This document shows positions 23,084-31,198 of a DNA stretch of 64,000 nt, piece after piece. This DNA is from Arthrobacter sp. 24S4-2 (GTDB lineage Bacteria > Actinomycetota > Actinomycetes > Actinomycetales > Micrococcaceae), in the NCBI RefSeq assembly GCF_005280255.1, contig NZ_CP040018.1, positions 4,092,001-4,156,000 on the forward strand, written 5' to 3'. A program made the translations under genes and the position numbers. The notes under the pieces were generated by a model that ran no database searches, was not told the origin of the DNA, and saw only the letters and a list, made by a program, of their open reading frames with translations. Within the stretch, counting starts at the first letter, position 1; every line of letters begins with the position of its first letter.

Positions 23084-24283
23084 ATGAGCAACTCCCCAGA
23101 CAACAACGATGTTGTCATCCTCGCCGCGGCCCGCACGCCGCAGGGCCGCCTCAACGGGCAGCTGGCCAGCTTCACGGCAGTGGAACTCGGGGCGCACGCA
23201 ATCAAGGCTGCCCTTGCGGCGAGCGGCGTCGGCGCAGACCGGGTGGACGCGGTGATCATGGGCCAGGTCCTTCAGGCCGGCGCCGGACAGAATCCGGCGC
23301 GGCAAAGCGCCATCGGGGCAGGCATCGGATGGAATGTCCCCACGGTGACTATCAATAAGGTATGCCTCTCCGGACTGACCGCGGTGATTGACGCCGCCCG
23401 AATGATCCGCAGCGGTGACGCCACCGTCGTCGTCGCCGGCGGCCAGGAATCCATGACAAGGGCCCCGCACATCCTGCCGGGCTCCCGGCAGGGGTGGACG
23501 TACGGCGCCATCCAGGCTCTGGACGTTGCCGCGCACGACGGCCTGACGGACGCCTTTGACGGGCAGTCCATGGGCCTTTCGACCGAAAGCAAGAACCTGG
23601 TCCTGGGCATTGACCGGACATCGCAGGACAATGTGGCGGCCCAGTCGCACCAGCGTGCCGCGCTGGCGGCAAAGGACGGCGTCTTCGACGACGAGATCGC
23701 ACCGATCAGCGTCAAGCAGCGCAAGGGTGATCCCATCGTTGTCTCCACCGATGAAGGCGTGCGCCCCAATACAACGGTCGAATCGCTGGCCGGGCTGCGC
23801 GCCGCCTTCGTGAGCGACGGCACCATCACTGCGGGCAACTCCTCGCCCCTCTCCGACGGCGCTTCAGCGCTGGTGCTGACGACCAGGAAATATGCCGAAG
23901 ACAACGGCCTGGACTACCTGGCAGTCGTCGGGAAGCCAGGCCAGGTCGCAGGCCCGGACAACTCGCTGCACTCGCAGCCGTCCAACGCGATAAAGAACGC
24001 CCTTGACCGCGCCGGCTGGACCACCGGGGATCTCGACTTCATTGAGATCAACGAGGCGTTCGGCTCCGTTGCCGTCCAGTCGCTCAAGGACCTTAAGTAC
24101 CCGCTGGAAAAGTGCAACATCCACGGCGGTGCCATCGCCCTGGGTCACCCGATCGGCGCCTCCGGTGCGCGGCTGGCGGCGCATGCCGCCCACGAGCTCA
24201 AGCGGCGGGGCAGCGGCAAGGCCGCCGTTTCGCTGTGCGGCGGCGGCGGGCAGGGCGAGGCCCTTCTGCTGTTCCGGGACTGA
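23084..24283 (+). CDS. Acetyl-CoA acetyltransferase (thiolase)
   Basis: A 399-residue thiolase. It has the acyl-accepting cysteine in NKVCLSGL near residue 91, the histidine motif NEAFGSVA near 328, and the C-terminal site GGAIALGHPIGASGAR followed by the catalytic cysteine in SLCGGGGQGEA. Thiolases condense two acetyl-CoA or cleave 3-ketoacyl-CoA. The sequence alone does not settle whether this one is biosynthetic or degradative. The ATG at 23084 follows GGAAGAG. Its stop overlaps the start of the YbaK-type gene (TGATG), so the two are coupled. Confidence 0.92.
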   Translation: MSNSPDNNDVVILAAARTPQGRLNGQLASFTAVELGAHAIKAALAASGVGADRVDAVIMGQVLQAGAGQNPARQSAIGAGIGWNVPTVTINKVCLSGLTAVIDAARMIRSGDATVVVAGGQESMTRAPHILPGSRQGWTYGAIQALDVAAHDGLTDAFDGQSMGLSTESKNLVLGIDRTSQDNVAAQSHQRAALAAKDGVFDDEIAPISVKQRKGDPIVVSTDEGVRPNTTVESLAGLRAAFVSDGTITAGNSSPLSDGASALVLTTRKYAEDNGLDYLAVVGKPGQVAGPDNSLHSQPSNAIKNALDRAGWTTGDLDFIEINEAFGSVAVQSLKDLKYPLEKCNIHGGAIALGHPIGASGARLAAHAAHELKRRGSGKAAVSLCGGGGQGEALLLFRD

Positions 24284-24780
24284 TGGCGGCTTCATCGGCG
24301 GACGCGGCGGGGAGCGTCGGCAGGGCACGGTTCCTGGCCGACGCCGCCGCGCGGGGCCTCGACGTCGAAATAGTGGAGCGGCTTGCAGCCAGGAGCCTTG
24401 AGGAGGCCGCCGGCATCCTGGGCATTACGCCGGCGGACATTGTGAAGTCCCTGGTGGTGAAGCACAAGGACGGAAGTTTCCTCTTTGCTTTGATACCCGG
24501 CGACCGGCAGATCTCCTGGCCCAAGCTGAGGGGGCTGGTGGGGGTCAACAAGCTCTCGCTGCCGCCGGCCGACGTCGCCCTGGAAGCCACGGGGTACGAA
24601 CGCGGCACCATCACGCCGCTGGGGAGTACCACGCCGTGGCCGGTGTACGCGGACCGGACCATCACTGGGAGGCGCATTTCCATGGGCGCCGGGGAACATG
24701 GCTACAGCGCGTTCGTGGACGCCGATGCGTTGACCACTGCCCTGGACGCCGTGGTCGCGGACATCAGCGACGCCATCTAA
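24283..24780 (+). CDS. YbaK/EbsC-type aminoacyl-tRNA deacylase
   Basis: A 165-residue protein of the YbaK/ProX fold. It has the central lysine segment ADIVKSLVVKHKDGSF, the region KLRGLVGVNKLSL, and the GYERGTITPLG loop that shapes the active site in this family. Members hydrolyse mischarged tRNAs, such as Cys- or Ala-tRNA(Pro). The exact specificity is not evident here. The start ATG overlaps the thiolase stop. The link to a thiolase gives no obvious shared pathway. Confidence 0.88.
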   Translation: MAASSADAAGSVGRARFLADAAARGLDVEIVERLAARSLEEAAGILGITPADIVKSLVVKHKDGSFLFALIPGDRQISWPKLRGLVGVNKLSLPPADVALEATGYERGTITPLGSTTPWPVYADRTITGRRISMGAGEHGYSAFVDADALTTALDAVVADISDAI

Positions 24781-24806
24781 TGGGGCACGCTGGGTTAAAC
24801 GCAGGA

Positions 24807-24834
24807 AACCCCGCCCACCGGAGTGGACGGGGTT
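24807..24834. terminator. Terminator between rplL and the YbaK-type gene (convergent)
   Basis: A 12-bp stem (24807-24818 with 24823-24834) and a 4-base loop. Read on the minus strand it pairs fully with one G-U, and TTT follows, so it fits the rplL transcript best. It may also act on the plus strand, with a poorer tail. Confidence 0.8.
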
Positions 24835-24879
24835 CCCGGAGCCGTACGGAAAGCTGGAAGCCTTCCGGAGCAGAGAGTG

Positions 24880-25257
24880 TTACTTGACGGTAACGCGGGC
24901 GCCGGCAGCTTCGAGCTGATCCTTGGCCTTCTCTGCAGCTTCCTTGGTGACGCCTTCGAGGACGGCCTTCGGAGCGCTGTCGACAACGTCCTTGGCTTCC
25001 TTGAGGCCCAGGGAAGTGATGGCGCGAACTTCCTTGATCACTGCGATCTTCTTGTCGCCAGCAGCTTCGAGAACGACGTCGAATTCGGTCTGCTCTTCAG
25101 CTTCTTCAGCGGCGCCGCCACCGGCGGGGCCGGCAACAGCAACAGCAGCAGCGGTAACTTCGAAGGTCTCTTCGAAGAGCTTGACGAACTCGGAGAGCTC
25201 GATGATGGTCAGTTCCTTGAAAGCTTCAATGAGCTCTTCGTTGGTGAGCTTCGCCAT
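24880..25257 (-). CDS. rplL: 50S ribosomal protein L7/L12
   Basis: A 125-residue acidic protein with the dimerisation N-terminus (MAKLTNEELIEAFKELTIIE), an alanine/glycine hinge near residues 38-52, and the factor-binding C-terminal domain (AIKEVRAITSLGLKEAKDVV-like). L7/L12 dimers form the flexible stalk that recruits EF-Tu and EF-G. It follows rplJ by about 80 bases and is closed by a terminator. Confidence 0.97.
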   Translation of the reverse strand: MAKLTNEELIEAFKELTIIELSEFVKLFEETFEVTAAAVAVAGPAGGGAAEEAEEQTEFDVVLEAAGDKKIAVIKEVRAITSLGLKEAKDVVDSAPKAVLEGVTKEAAEKAKDQLEAAGARVTVK

Positions 25258-25337
25258 GGTGTGGCGTCCTTCCTATAGGTGGTGCTTGGCGGCCTGGGCC
25301 GTTGCCTTCGCACCGGAGTCTGGTTTGAAAGAGAAAG

Positions 25338-25928
25338 TTAGTTCTCTTCGGTGGCTGCGGCTTCGGCCGGAGCTTCGGTCTCTGCTGCTTCTGCGGCCGG
25401 GGCTTCTTCAGCGGCGGGCGCTTCGGCTGCTGCCGGTGCACCGTTCTCTTCTTCAAGCTTGAGGCGCAGGGCGTCAATGATGCGTACAGCGGCGGCGGCA
25501 GGAGCCTTGAGGATCCCTGCAACCTTGGCGAGCTGCAGCTCGCGGGACTCGAGTGCTGCCAGGGCAGCAACTTCGCTGGCGTTCAGTGCCTTGCCCTCGA
25601 AGTAACCGGTCTTGATAACCAGCTGCTTGTTGGTCTTGGCAAAATCCGTCAGGCTCTTGGCCGCTGCAACTGCGTCACCCTTGATGAACGCGATTGCAGT
25701 GGGGCCGGCGAGCTGACCGTCGAATGCTTCGACACCAGCTTCCTTGGCTGCAATGGCGGTCAGGGTGTTCTTGACGACCGAGAACTTGGTGTCCTGGCCG
25801 AGAGAAACACGCAGCTGCTTGAGCTGTGCAACAGTGAGCCCACGGTATTCGGTCAGGACAGCGGCGTTCGATTCCTTGAAATCGTTAGTGATCTCAGCTA
25901 CTGCTGAAACCTTTGCAGGCGTTGCCAT
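25338..25928 (-). CDS. rplJ: 50S ribosomal protein L10
   Basis: A 196-residue protein with the RNA-binding N-terminal domain (AVLTEYRGLTVAQLKQLR, VKNTLTAIAAKEAG), a C-terminal helix that binds L7/L12 dimers, and an unusually long alanine/glutamate-rich tail over the last 35 residues. Such tails are common in Actinobacteria. L10 anchors the stalk and, in many bacteria, represses its own rplJL mRNA. A structured leader lies upstream. Confidence 0.96.
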   Translation of the reverse strand: MATPAKVSAVAEITNDFKESNAAVLTEYRGLTVAQLKQLRVSLGQDTKFSVVKNTLTAIAAKEAGVEAFDGQLAGPTAIAFIKGDAVAAAKSLTDFAKTNKQLVIKTGYFEGKALNASEVAALAALESRELQLAKVAGILKAPAAAAVRIIDALRLKLEEENGAPAAAEAPAAEEAPAAEAAETEAPAEAAATEEN

Positions 25929-25980
25929 AACCCTCCTTCCGGGGATAGTGCCGGTATACCGGGTCCCCGCTCAGGTGAGC

Positions 25981-26090
25981 TAAAACTAAAAAACGCCCCG
26001 CGCAGATGCACGGGGCTTGGCTCAACACAGTTTAACCGCGGAGCTTTGCTTCGTTCACCTGCGCCGGCCGCCCTATGTTCAGGGTCCTTC
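25981..26090 (-). promoter_or_regulatory. Candidate L10 (rplJ) leader with terminator-like attenuator
   Basis: On the minus strand a 9-bp GC stem (25995-26016, AUCU loop, one G-U) is followed by GTTTTTTAGTTTTAG, the form of an intrinsic terminator. It ends about 55 bases before the rplJ start. Just upstream the strand reads GGTGAACGAAGCAAAGC, purine-rich loop-like sequence of the sort seen in L10-binding leaders. It could instead be the plain end of the GNAT operon. The 26091-26257 stretch upstream holds no gene I can support. Confidence 0.5.
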
Positions 26091-26257
26091 GTCCGAAAAC
26101 CCACTGGCTCTCCCGCACACAACTGCAGTATTGAGCGATGCTCAGGAGAGTGGATTTCCAACAACCGACGGTCTTTGGTAGTTCAAGCTTACGGGCAACG
26201 CGGCCCGTACTCCAAATCGGTCTCCACGCGGGAGGCGAGGCTGCTGCCCGGCGCCGC

Positions 26258-27382
26258 TCAGCTGCTGCTCGGCCCGAAGTCCGGGAGGTCCTTCTGCCAG
26301 ATTCCCGTGACACCTGCAGTGGTGAAACCCAACTGCTGGTTCACCTTGAGTAAATACCGGTTCTCCGGAGCGTTCCACGTGTAGATGACCCTGGCATCGG
26401 GGAACTGCTCCGTAAGGCGTTCCATGTTGGCCACCTTGATCAGCAGGCCCAGCTTGTTGCCCCGGTGTTCCTGCATCACCACCGTGTCGTCCTGGAACAC
26501 CACGTCCTGCCGCTGGGACAGGACGCTGATGGTGGTCAGTCCCACTAGCATTCCGGTGGCGAGGTGCTCGACGGCGGTGACCACCGTGCGCCGGCCCTGC
26601 GCGATGGTGGCCTCTTCAGCTTCCCTGATCATGGCGCCGTCGAACACCAGCTGCTCTTCGGTCCTCGACGATGGTGTGGTGTCCTCACCTGCCTGGTTTT
26701 CCAGCGCGGCCACGGCCTCAAGCCATTTGTCCGGGCACCTGTCCGTCCAGTGATGGAGGCGGTACCTGCCGGCGTTAGCCTGTTCGGCCTCGTCTTCGAG
26801 CTCCGCGACAAGCTTGGTGTCCAGCGGCAGCAGGCACGAGCTGAACTGCTCAATGTGCTGCAGCGTGTAACCCGTCTTGCGGGCAAATTCGACTTCCCTG
26901 CTGCCCATCGGCACAAACCCCAGGCCGGAGCCGGGGACCAACTGGTCGGCCTCGCTGGTGCTCAGGGAGACGCCGGGATGGTTGGTGTCGATCAGGATCA
27001 TGGTCCGGCCCTCGTCGCGGGCGAACTGCTCCGCCGCCTCCAGGAGCTGGCGGCCCACACCCTGGCGCTGGAACTCCGGCAGGATGTCCAGCGTAAATTC
27101 CGCGAGGTCCAGGTTGTCCGCCAGGGGCAGGGCAATGTCCACGGCTCCCACGATGTCACCGTCGACCTTGGCCACCAGAATCACCTGGCGTTCGTAGGGA
27201 TCGGCAAGTTCCAGGAGCTTTTCAAGCGGGGTGTACGCGAGATCGTCACTCCCCCAGGTCTGCATCCGTACCTTGCGACCGACTTCGACGGCGGCCAGGA
27301 AGTCGGTGCAGTCCGGCCCGTCGAGGGAATCGGGAATCCAGAGTTGTTCGATCCGTACGTCTTGTGCCATAGAGGGCGTCAT
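26258..27382 (-). CDS. Tandem-domain GNAT acetyltransferase (paralogue 3 of 3)
   Basis: A protein of about 374 residues with two GNAT folds. The N-terminal half holds the acetyl-CoA-binding loop in LPEFQRQGVGRQLLEAAEQF. The C-terminal half has the matching region MQEHRGNKLGLLIKVANMER and ends in TWNAPENRYLLKVNQQLGFT. The middle has a YRLHHWTDRCPDKW segment shared with its neighbours. The substrate is unknown. The two-domain plan recalls mycothiol synthase, but mshD is a separate gene in this window. The ATG at 27382 overlaps the upstream stop (ATGA). Other starts at 27400 and 27370 are possible. Confidence 0.82.
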   Translation of the reverse strand: MTPSMAQDVRIEQLWIPDSLDGPDCTDFLAAVEVGRKVRMQTWGSDDLAYTPLEKLLELADPYERQVILVAKVDGDIVGAVDIALPLADNLDLAEFTLDILPEFQRQGVGRQLLEAAEQFARDEGRTMILIDTNHPGVSLSTSEADQLVPGSGLGFVPMGSREVEFARKTGYTLQHIEQFSSCLLPLDTKLVAELEDEAEQANAGRYRLHHWTDRCPDKWLEAVAALENQAGEDTTPSSRTEEQLVFDGAMIREAEEATIAQGRRTVVTAVEHLATGMLVGLTTISVLSQRQDVVFQDDTVVMQEHRGNKLGLLIKVANMERLTEQFPDARVIYTWNAPENRYLLKVNQQLGFTTAGVTGIWQKDLPDFGPSSS

Positions 27383-28497
27383 TCCAGTCGTTTCTGCCAC
27401 TCACCTTCAAAGCCGGCGGGCTTGAATCCAAGCGAAATATTTATCGCCAGCATATGCCGGTTTTCGCTGGCATTCCACGTGATGACGGACCGCGCGGCGG
27501 GCCAGACCTCCCCGGCACGGCGGATATTGGCAATCTTGGCCAGCATTCCCAGCCGGTGGCCGCGGTGCGGTCCTGTCACGAGGGTGTCCTCCTGGATCAG
27601 GACATGGGGACGCTCCGGACGGTGACTCAGCAGGGTGTAGGCGACCAGTTCACCGGAAGCCCTGTGCTGCACCGCGGCCACAAGTGAATCCACACCGCCC
27701 CGAGCCCAGCTCTGTTCCTCGGCCCGGACCCGCGCGGCGTCCCATTCCTCCGCCTCGACTTCCAGGCCGGCCGTGGGCACATCGGCGCTCATCCGGCTTT
27801 TCAGCCCGGCATAGGCATCCACCAGCGTGTCCGGGCAACTGCCTTGCCAACCCACTGTGCGGTAGCCGTCCGCATACGCCCTGGCATCGGCCCCCAACCT
27901 GTCCAGCACCCCGGACTCGACCGGCAGCGGCAGCATGCTTGACCGCTCCACCTGCTCCAGTTCGTAGCCGCAGGCGAGGGCAAACCGTGTTGACGCCCCA
28001 TTCAGCGGAACGCCTCCGCTTCCCGACTTCGCCGGCAGCAGGTCCCCCGGCCCGCCGTGGTCATCCGCCATTGCTTTGGAATGCGATAACGGCTCTTCGC
28101 AGTAGCCGTCAAACACGGTGCGTCCGCGCTCCCGTGCCACCTCCTCGGCACAGGCGAGGAGCCGCCGGCCTATCCCCTGCCGGCGGTGCGGGGCAGCCAC
28201 CAGGACCTCGATCCATGCCGTGGCGGTATTCTCTTTCAGCGGCAGCACCACGGAGCAGGTGCCCACTGGTGCTCCGTCCAGCCTGGCCAGGTACTGCAGA
28301 CGGTCCTCGTACCCGTTTCCCCGCCAGTACTCCTGGTCCTCCCGGAGCGTGGACGCGCGGTCCAGGTTTCCCCAGAGCGCCAGATGGTGGGCATCCCGGA
28401 GCGCGCGGCACGCCAACAGGTCGGGTTCCCGCTCAGTGCCTGAGCCCCGGTCTCCGGCCTGGGGGACGGCGACGGCGGTGATCACCAGACCGTTCAC
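27379..28497 (-). CDS. Tandem-domain GNAT acetyltransferase (paralogue 2 of 3)
   Basis: A protein of about 372 residues and the same two-domain layout. Domain one has VLVAAPHRRQGIGRRLLACA, with the Q/R-x-x-G-x-G/A acetyl-CoA loop. Domain two has GPHRGHRLGMLAKIANIRR and the C-terminal NASENRHMLAINISLGF. The start GTG at 28497 overlaps the stop of the gene before it (GTGA), so the three GNAT genes read as one coupled operon. The protein is clearly paralogous to both neighbours. Substrate unknown. Confidence 0.82.
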   Translation of the reverse strand: MNGLVITAVAVPQAGDRGSGTEREPDLLACRALRDAHHLALWGNLDRASTLREDQEYWRGNGYEDRLQYLARLDGAPVGTCSVVLPLKENTATAWIEVLVAAPHRRQGIGRRLLACAEEVARERGRTVFDGYCEEPLSHSKAMADDHGGPGDLLPAKSGSGGVPLNGASTRFALACGYELEQVERSSMLPLPVESGVLDRLGADARAYADGYRTVGWQGSCPDTLVDAYAGLKSRMSADVPTAGLEVEAEEWDAARVRAEEQSWARGGVDSLVAAVQHRASGELVAYTLLSHRPERPHVLIQEDTLVTGPHRGHRLGMLAKIANIRRAGEVWPAARSVITWNASENRHMLAINISLGFKPAGFEGEWQKRLE

Positions 28498-29581
28498 GGC
28501 GCCTTCTGCCACTCGCCGTCATACCCTGCAGGGCAGAACCCAAGCGCCACGTTGATGGACAGCATGTGATCGTTTTCCGCTGCGTTGAACGTGATGATGC
28601 GCTCCACTGCGGGGTAGCCGGACAGCAGCCTGCGGATGTTCAGGATCTTGACCAGCATGCCCAGCCGGTGCCCCCGGTGATGGCTGGCCACCAGAGTGTC
28701 GTCCTGGCTGGCCAGCCACGGCTTCCCCGCGGACACCTGCAGGACGGTATAGGCGGCAAGTTCGCCCGTTTCGCGGTGCCTCGCGCTGGCCACGAGCGAA
28801 TGCAGGCCCGCCTGCTTCCAGGTCTTCTCGACATGGCGGACCCGCGCCACGTCCCACGATTCCGCGTCATTGCTCAGGGCGCCGCTGGGCGCATCGGTGC
28901 TCACGCGTGACATCAGGACTGCCAGCTGGTCCGCGTATTCATCGGGACAGCCGTCCGTCCAGTGCAGCAGCTAATACTCGCCAGCCTTGAGCTGCACTTC
29001 ATTCCAAGGGCAGCCAAAGTGCCCTCCCCGGAAGGCAGGTTCATGCTGCTGAAGCGCTCCACCTGCTCCAGCCTGTAGCCGGTCCGCCGCGCGAACCGGA
29101 CGCCCCTGGCCTCTCCCGGCACCCCTCCGGTTCCCGTTGCGGGCTTGAGCAGCCGGGGGTCCTCGGGGTCAAAGTCGGCGGGGTGTTCCGTGAAGGTCTG
29201 CAGCGTGGTCCGGCAGAGTAATGCCGCCAACTCCTCGGCATGGCACACCAGCGCCGTCCCGATGCCGCGTCCGCAGAACTCCGCAAGCACATTCACGTGA
29301 AGGAGCGCCGTGTGGACGTTCTCCTGGAGCCCGAACCGGATCCAGGACCTTGCCACCATGCGTCCGTCCACCCGCACAAAGAAAAGCCGCAACCGGGTGT
29401 ACGGGTTATCGCGCCAATACTGTAGCCGGGCCTTGGCCGGTGACGAACGGTCCGGGTTGCCCCATGTTTCCAGCACCAGCGCGTCGCTGAGTCCTACGAA
29501 TTCCAGGAACTCACCGGCGTCCGTTGAATCAATTGCGGCAGGCAGGACGAGTGGTTCGATGAGGTACGGCGCTGTATCCAC
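28494..29581 (-). pseudogene. Tandem-domain GNAT acetyltransferase (paralogue 1 of 3), broken
   Basis: The N-terminal GNAT domain (29581 to about 29004) includes AEFCGRGIGTALVCHAEELA. The C-terminal domain (28913-28494) includes SHHRGHRLGMLVKILNIRR and ends AENDHMLSINVALGF. Against its two neighbours the join is damaged twice. One A appears missing near 29002 (expected LGNEVQLKAGEY). An in-frame TAG at 28971-28973 follows, where the neighbours have arginine or a similar residue before the L-L-H-W-T-D-G segment. The likely start is the GTG at 29581, with TAGGCT seven bases upstream and no ribosome binding site. Both halves retain normal codon use, so the damage looks recent. Confidence 0.8.
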
Positions 29582-29688
29582 GGGGGACAGCCTAGCCGCC
29601 GGGAGCCTGTGGCACACGCAATGCCTGCACGCGCCCTCGCGGCACATGCGTCCCTGCCGCCGGTTGGACACGCAAACAGGACGAACGC

Positions 29689-29724
29689 AGAAAGACCGCC
29701 CCGCACAAGCGGGACGGTCTTTCT
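29689..29724 (-). terminator. Rho-independent terminator after rplA
   Basis: A 16-bp stem (29689-29704 with 29709-29724) and a 4-base loop, fully paired with one G-U on the minus strand and ending in a T-rich arm. It lies 18 bases after the rplA stop. Confidence 0.9.
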
Positions 29725-29741
29725 TTCGAGCCTGGTGAGGA

Positions 29742-30449
29742 TTAGACCTCGGTCAGGACCTTGGTGACGTTGGGGTCAACCGAGATGCCCGGGCCGAACG
29801 TGGTAGCCACGGTGGCCTTCTGGATGTAGCGGCCCTTGGAAGCGGACGGCTTCAGGCGAAGCACCTCTTCCAGAGCTGCGGCGTAGTTCTCGGCCAGCTT
29901 GGCGGCGTCGAACGAAACCTTGCCGATGATGAAGTGCAGGTTCGAGTGCTTGTCGACGCGGAAGTCGATCTTGCCGCCCTTGATGTCGTTGACGGCCTTG
30001 GCGACGTCAGCGGTCACGGTGCCGGTCTTCGGGTTCGGCATCAGGTTACGCGGGCCCAGGACCTTACCGAGGCGGCCAACCTTGCCCATGAGGTCAGGGG
30101 TGGCAACGGCGGCGTCGAAGTCGGTCCAGCCGGCTGCGATCTTTTCGATCAGGTCATCGGAACCAACGAAGTCGGCGCCGGCAGCGATTGCTGCTTCGGC
30201 CTTGTCGCCCGTTGCGAAGACCAGGACGCGGGCAACCTTACCGGTACCGTGCGGCAGGAGGACGGTGCCACGGACCATCTGATCGGCCTTACGCGGGTCT
30301 ACACCCAGGCGGAAAGCGACCTCAACGGTGGCGTCGAACTTGGACGGGTTGGTGTCCTTGGCCAGCGTCACTGCCTCGAACGGCGCGTAGAACTTCTCCG
30401 CGTCGATCTTGGCGGCGGCTGCCTCATATGCTTTGCTGCGCTTTGCCAT
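29742..30449 (-). CDS. rplA: 50S ribosomal protein L1
   Basis: A 235-residue protein starting MAKRSKAYEAAAAKID, with conserved stretches LPHGTGKVARVLVFA and GPRNLMPNPKTGTVT. L1 forms the mobile stalk that moves E-site tRNA out of the ribosome. In many bacteria it represses the rplKA mRNA. It lies 187 bases after rplK, and a good promoter candidate sits in that gap, so it may be partly independent of rplK. Confidence 0.96.
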   Translation of the reverse strand: MAKRSKAYEAAAAKIDAEKFYAPFEAVTLAKDTNPSKFDATVEVAFRLGVDPRKADQMVRGTVLLPHGTGKVARVLVFATGDKAEAAIAAGADFVGSDDLIEKIAAGWTDFDAAVATPDLMGKVGRLGKVLGPRNLMPNPKTGTVTADVAKAVNDIKGGKIDFRVDKHSNLHFIIGKVSFDAAKLAENYAAALEEVLRLKPSASKGRYIQKATVATTFGPGISVDPNVTKVLTEV

Positions 30450-30522
30450 GCTGCTTATTCTCCTTGTGCAGTTGTGGTCTGCGGACCGCGCTGGGCCCTG
30501 CCACAGTCAGGATTCCGGCTGG

Positions 30523-30552
30523 ATTATCCGTGCCGGGTTTCTGACATTTCAA
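30523..30552 (-). promoter_or_regulatory. Candidate promoter upstream of rplA
   Basis: On the minus strand TTGAAA (30547-30552) and GATAAT (30523-30528) are 18 bases apart, each five of six matches to the sigma-70 consensus. A transcript would begin about 66 bases before rplA, inside the rplK-rplA gap. Confidence 0.55.
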
Positions 30553-30636
30553 TGTTTCAGTGGTGCCGGTCTCCCGGCGGTGCCGTCCGGCGTCGTGATC
30601 GATTTCCCGATCCCGAGCCGCATCAGCGGTGGGGAA

Positions 30637-31068
30637 TTAACCCTCGACGGTGATACCCATGGAGCGGGCGGTGCCGGCGATGATCTTCGCTGCGCCTTCG
30701 AGGCTGGTGGCGTTGAGGTCTTCCATCTTGGTGGTGGCGATCTCGTTGACCTGGGCCTGGGTCAGCTTGGCAACCTTGACGGTGTGCGGGGTAGGTGAAC
30801 CCTTGGCAACGCCTGCAGCCTTCTTGATGAGCTCTGCAGCGGGCGGGGTCTTGGTGATGAACGTGAATGAACGGTCTTCGTAAACCGTGATTTCCACAGG
30901 AATAACGTTGCCGCGCTGGGCTTCCGTCGCAGCGTTGTACGCCTTGCAGAATTCCATGATGTTGACACCGTGCTGGCCAAGCGCAGGACCGATCGGCGGA
31001 GCCGGGTTAGCGGCACCTGCCTGGATCTGCAGCTTGATGAGGCCGGTGACCTTCTTTTTGGGAGCCAA
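30637..31068 (-). CDS. rplK: 50S ribosomal protein L11
   Basis: A 143-residue protein starting [20 protein letters not shown] with the conserved [19 protein letters not shown] segment. L11 binds the GTPase-associated region of 23S rRNA and is needed for RelA activation. The proline-rich N-terminal part is the thiostrepton contact region. It follows nusG in the standard secE-nusG-rplK-rplA order. Confidence 0.97.
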
Positions 31069-31198
31069 TGTAGGGTCCTTCTCTCAAATACGTCCTGGGA
31101 CACAGGAGCGTGCCTCAGGTTGGTGGCCGCCATGGCGAGGCGACCGGCCGCTTCGGGGCTGCTAAGCGGGCAGCCCCGAGCGAATTCTGTGGGTATTG

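Noticed and set aside
28913..29671. The 252-codon N-terminal GNAT frame as a separate intact gene
   Set aside because: The last 25 residues do not match its paralogues, while the correct continuation lies in the next frame. It is better read as one broken two-domain gene.
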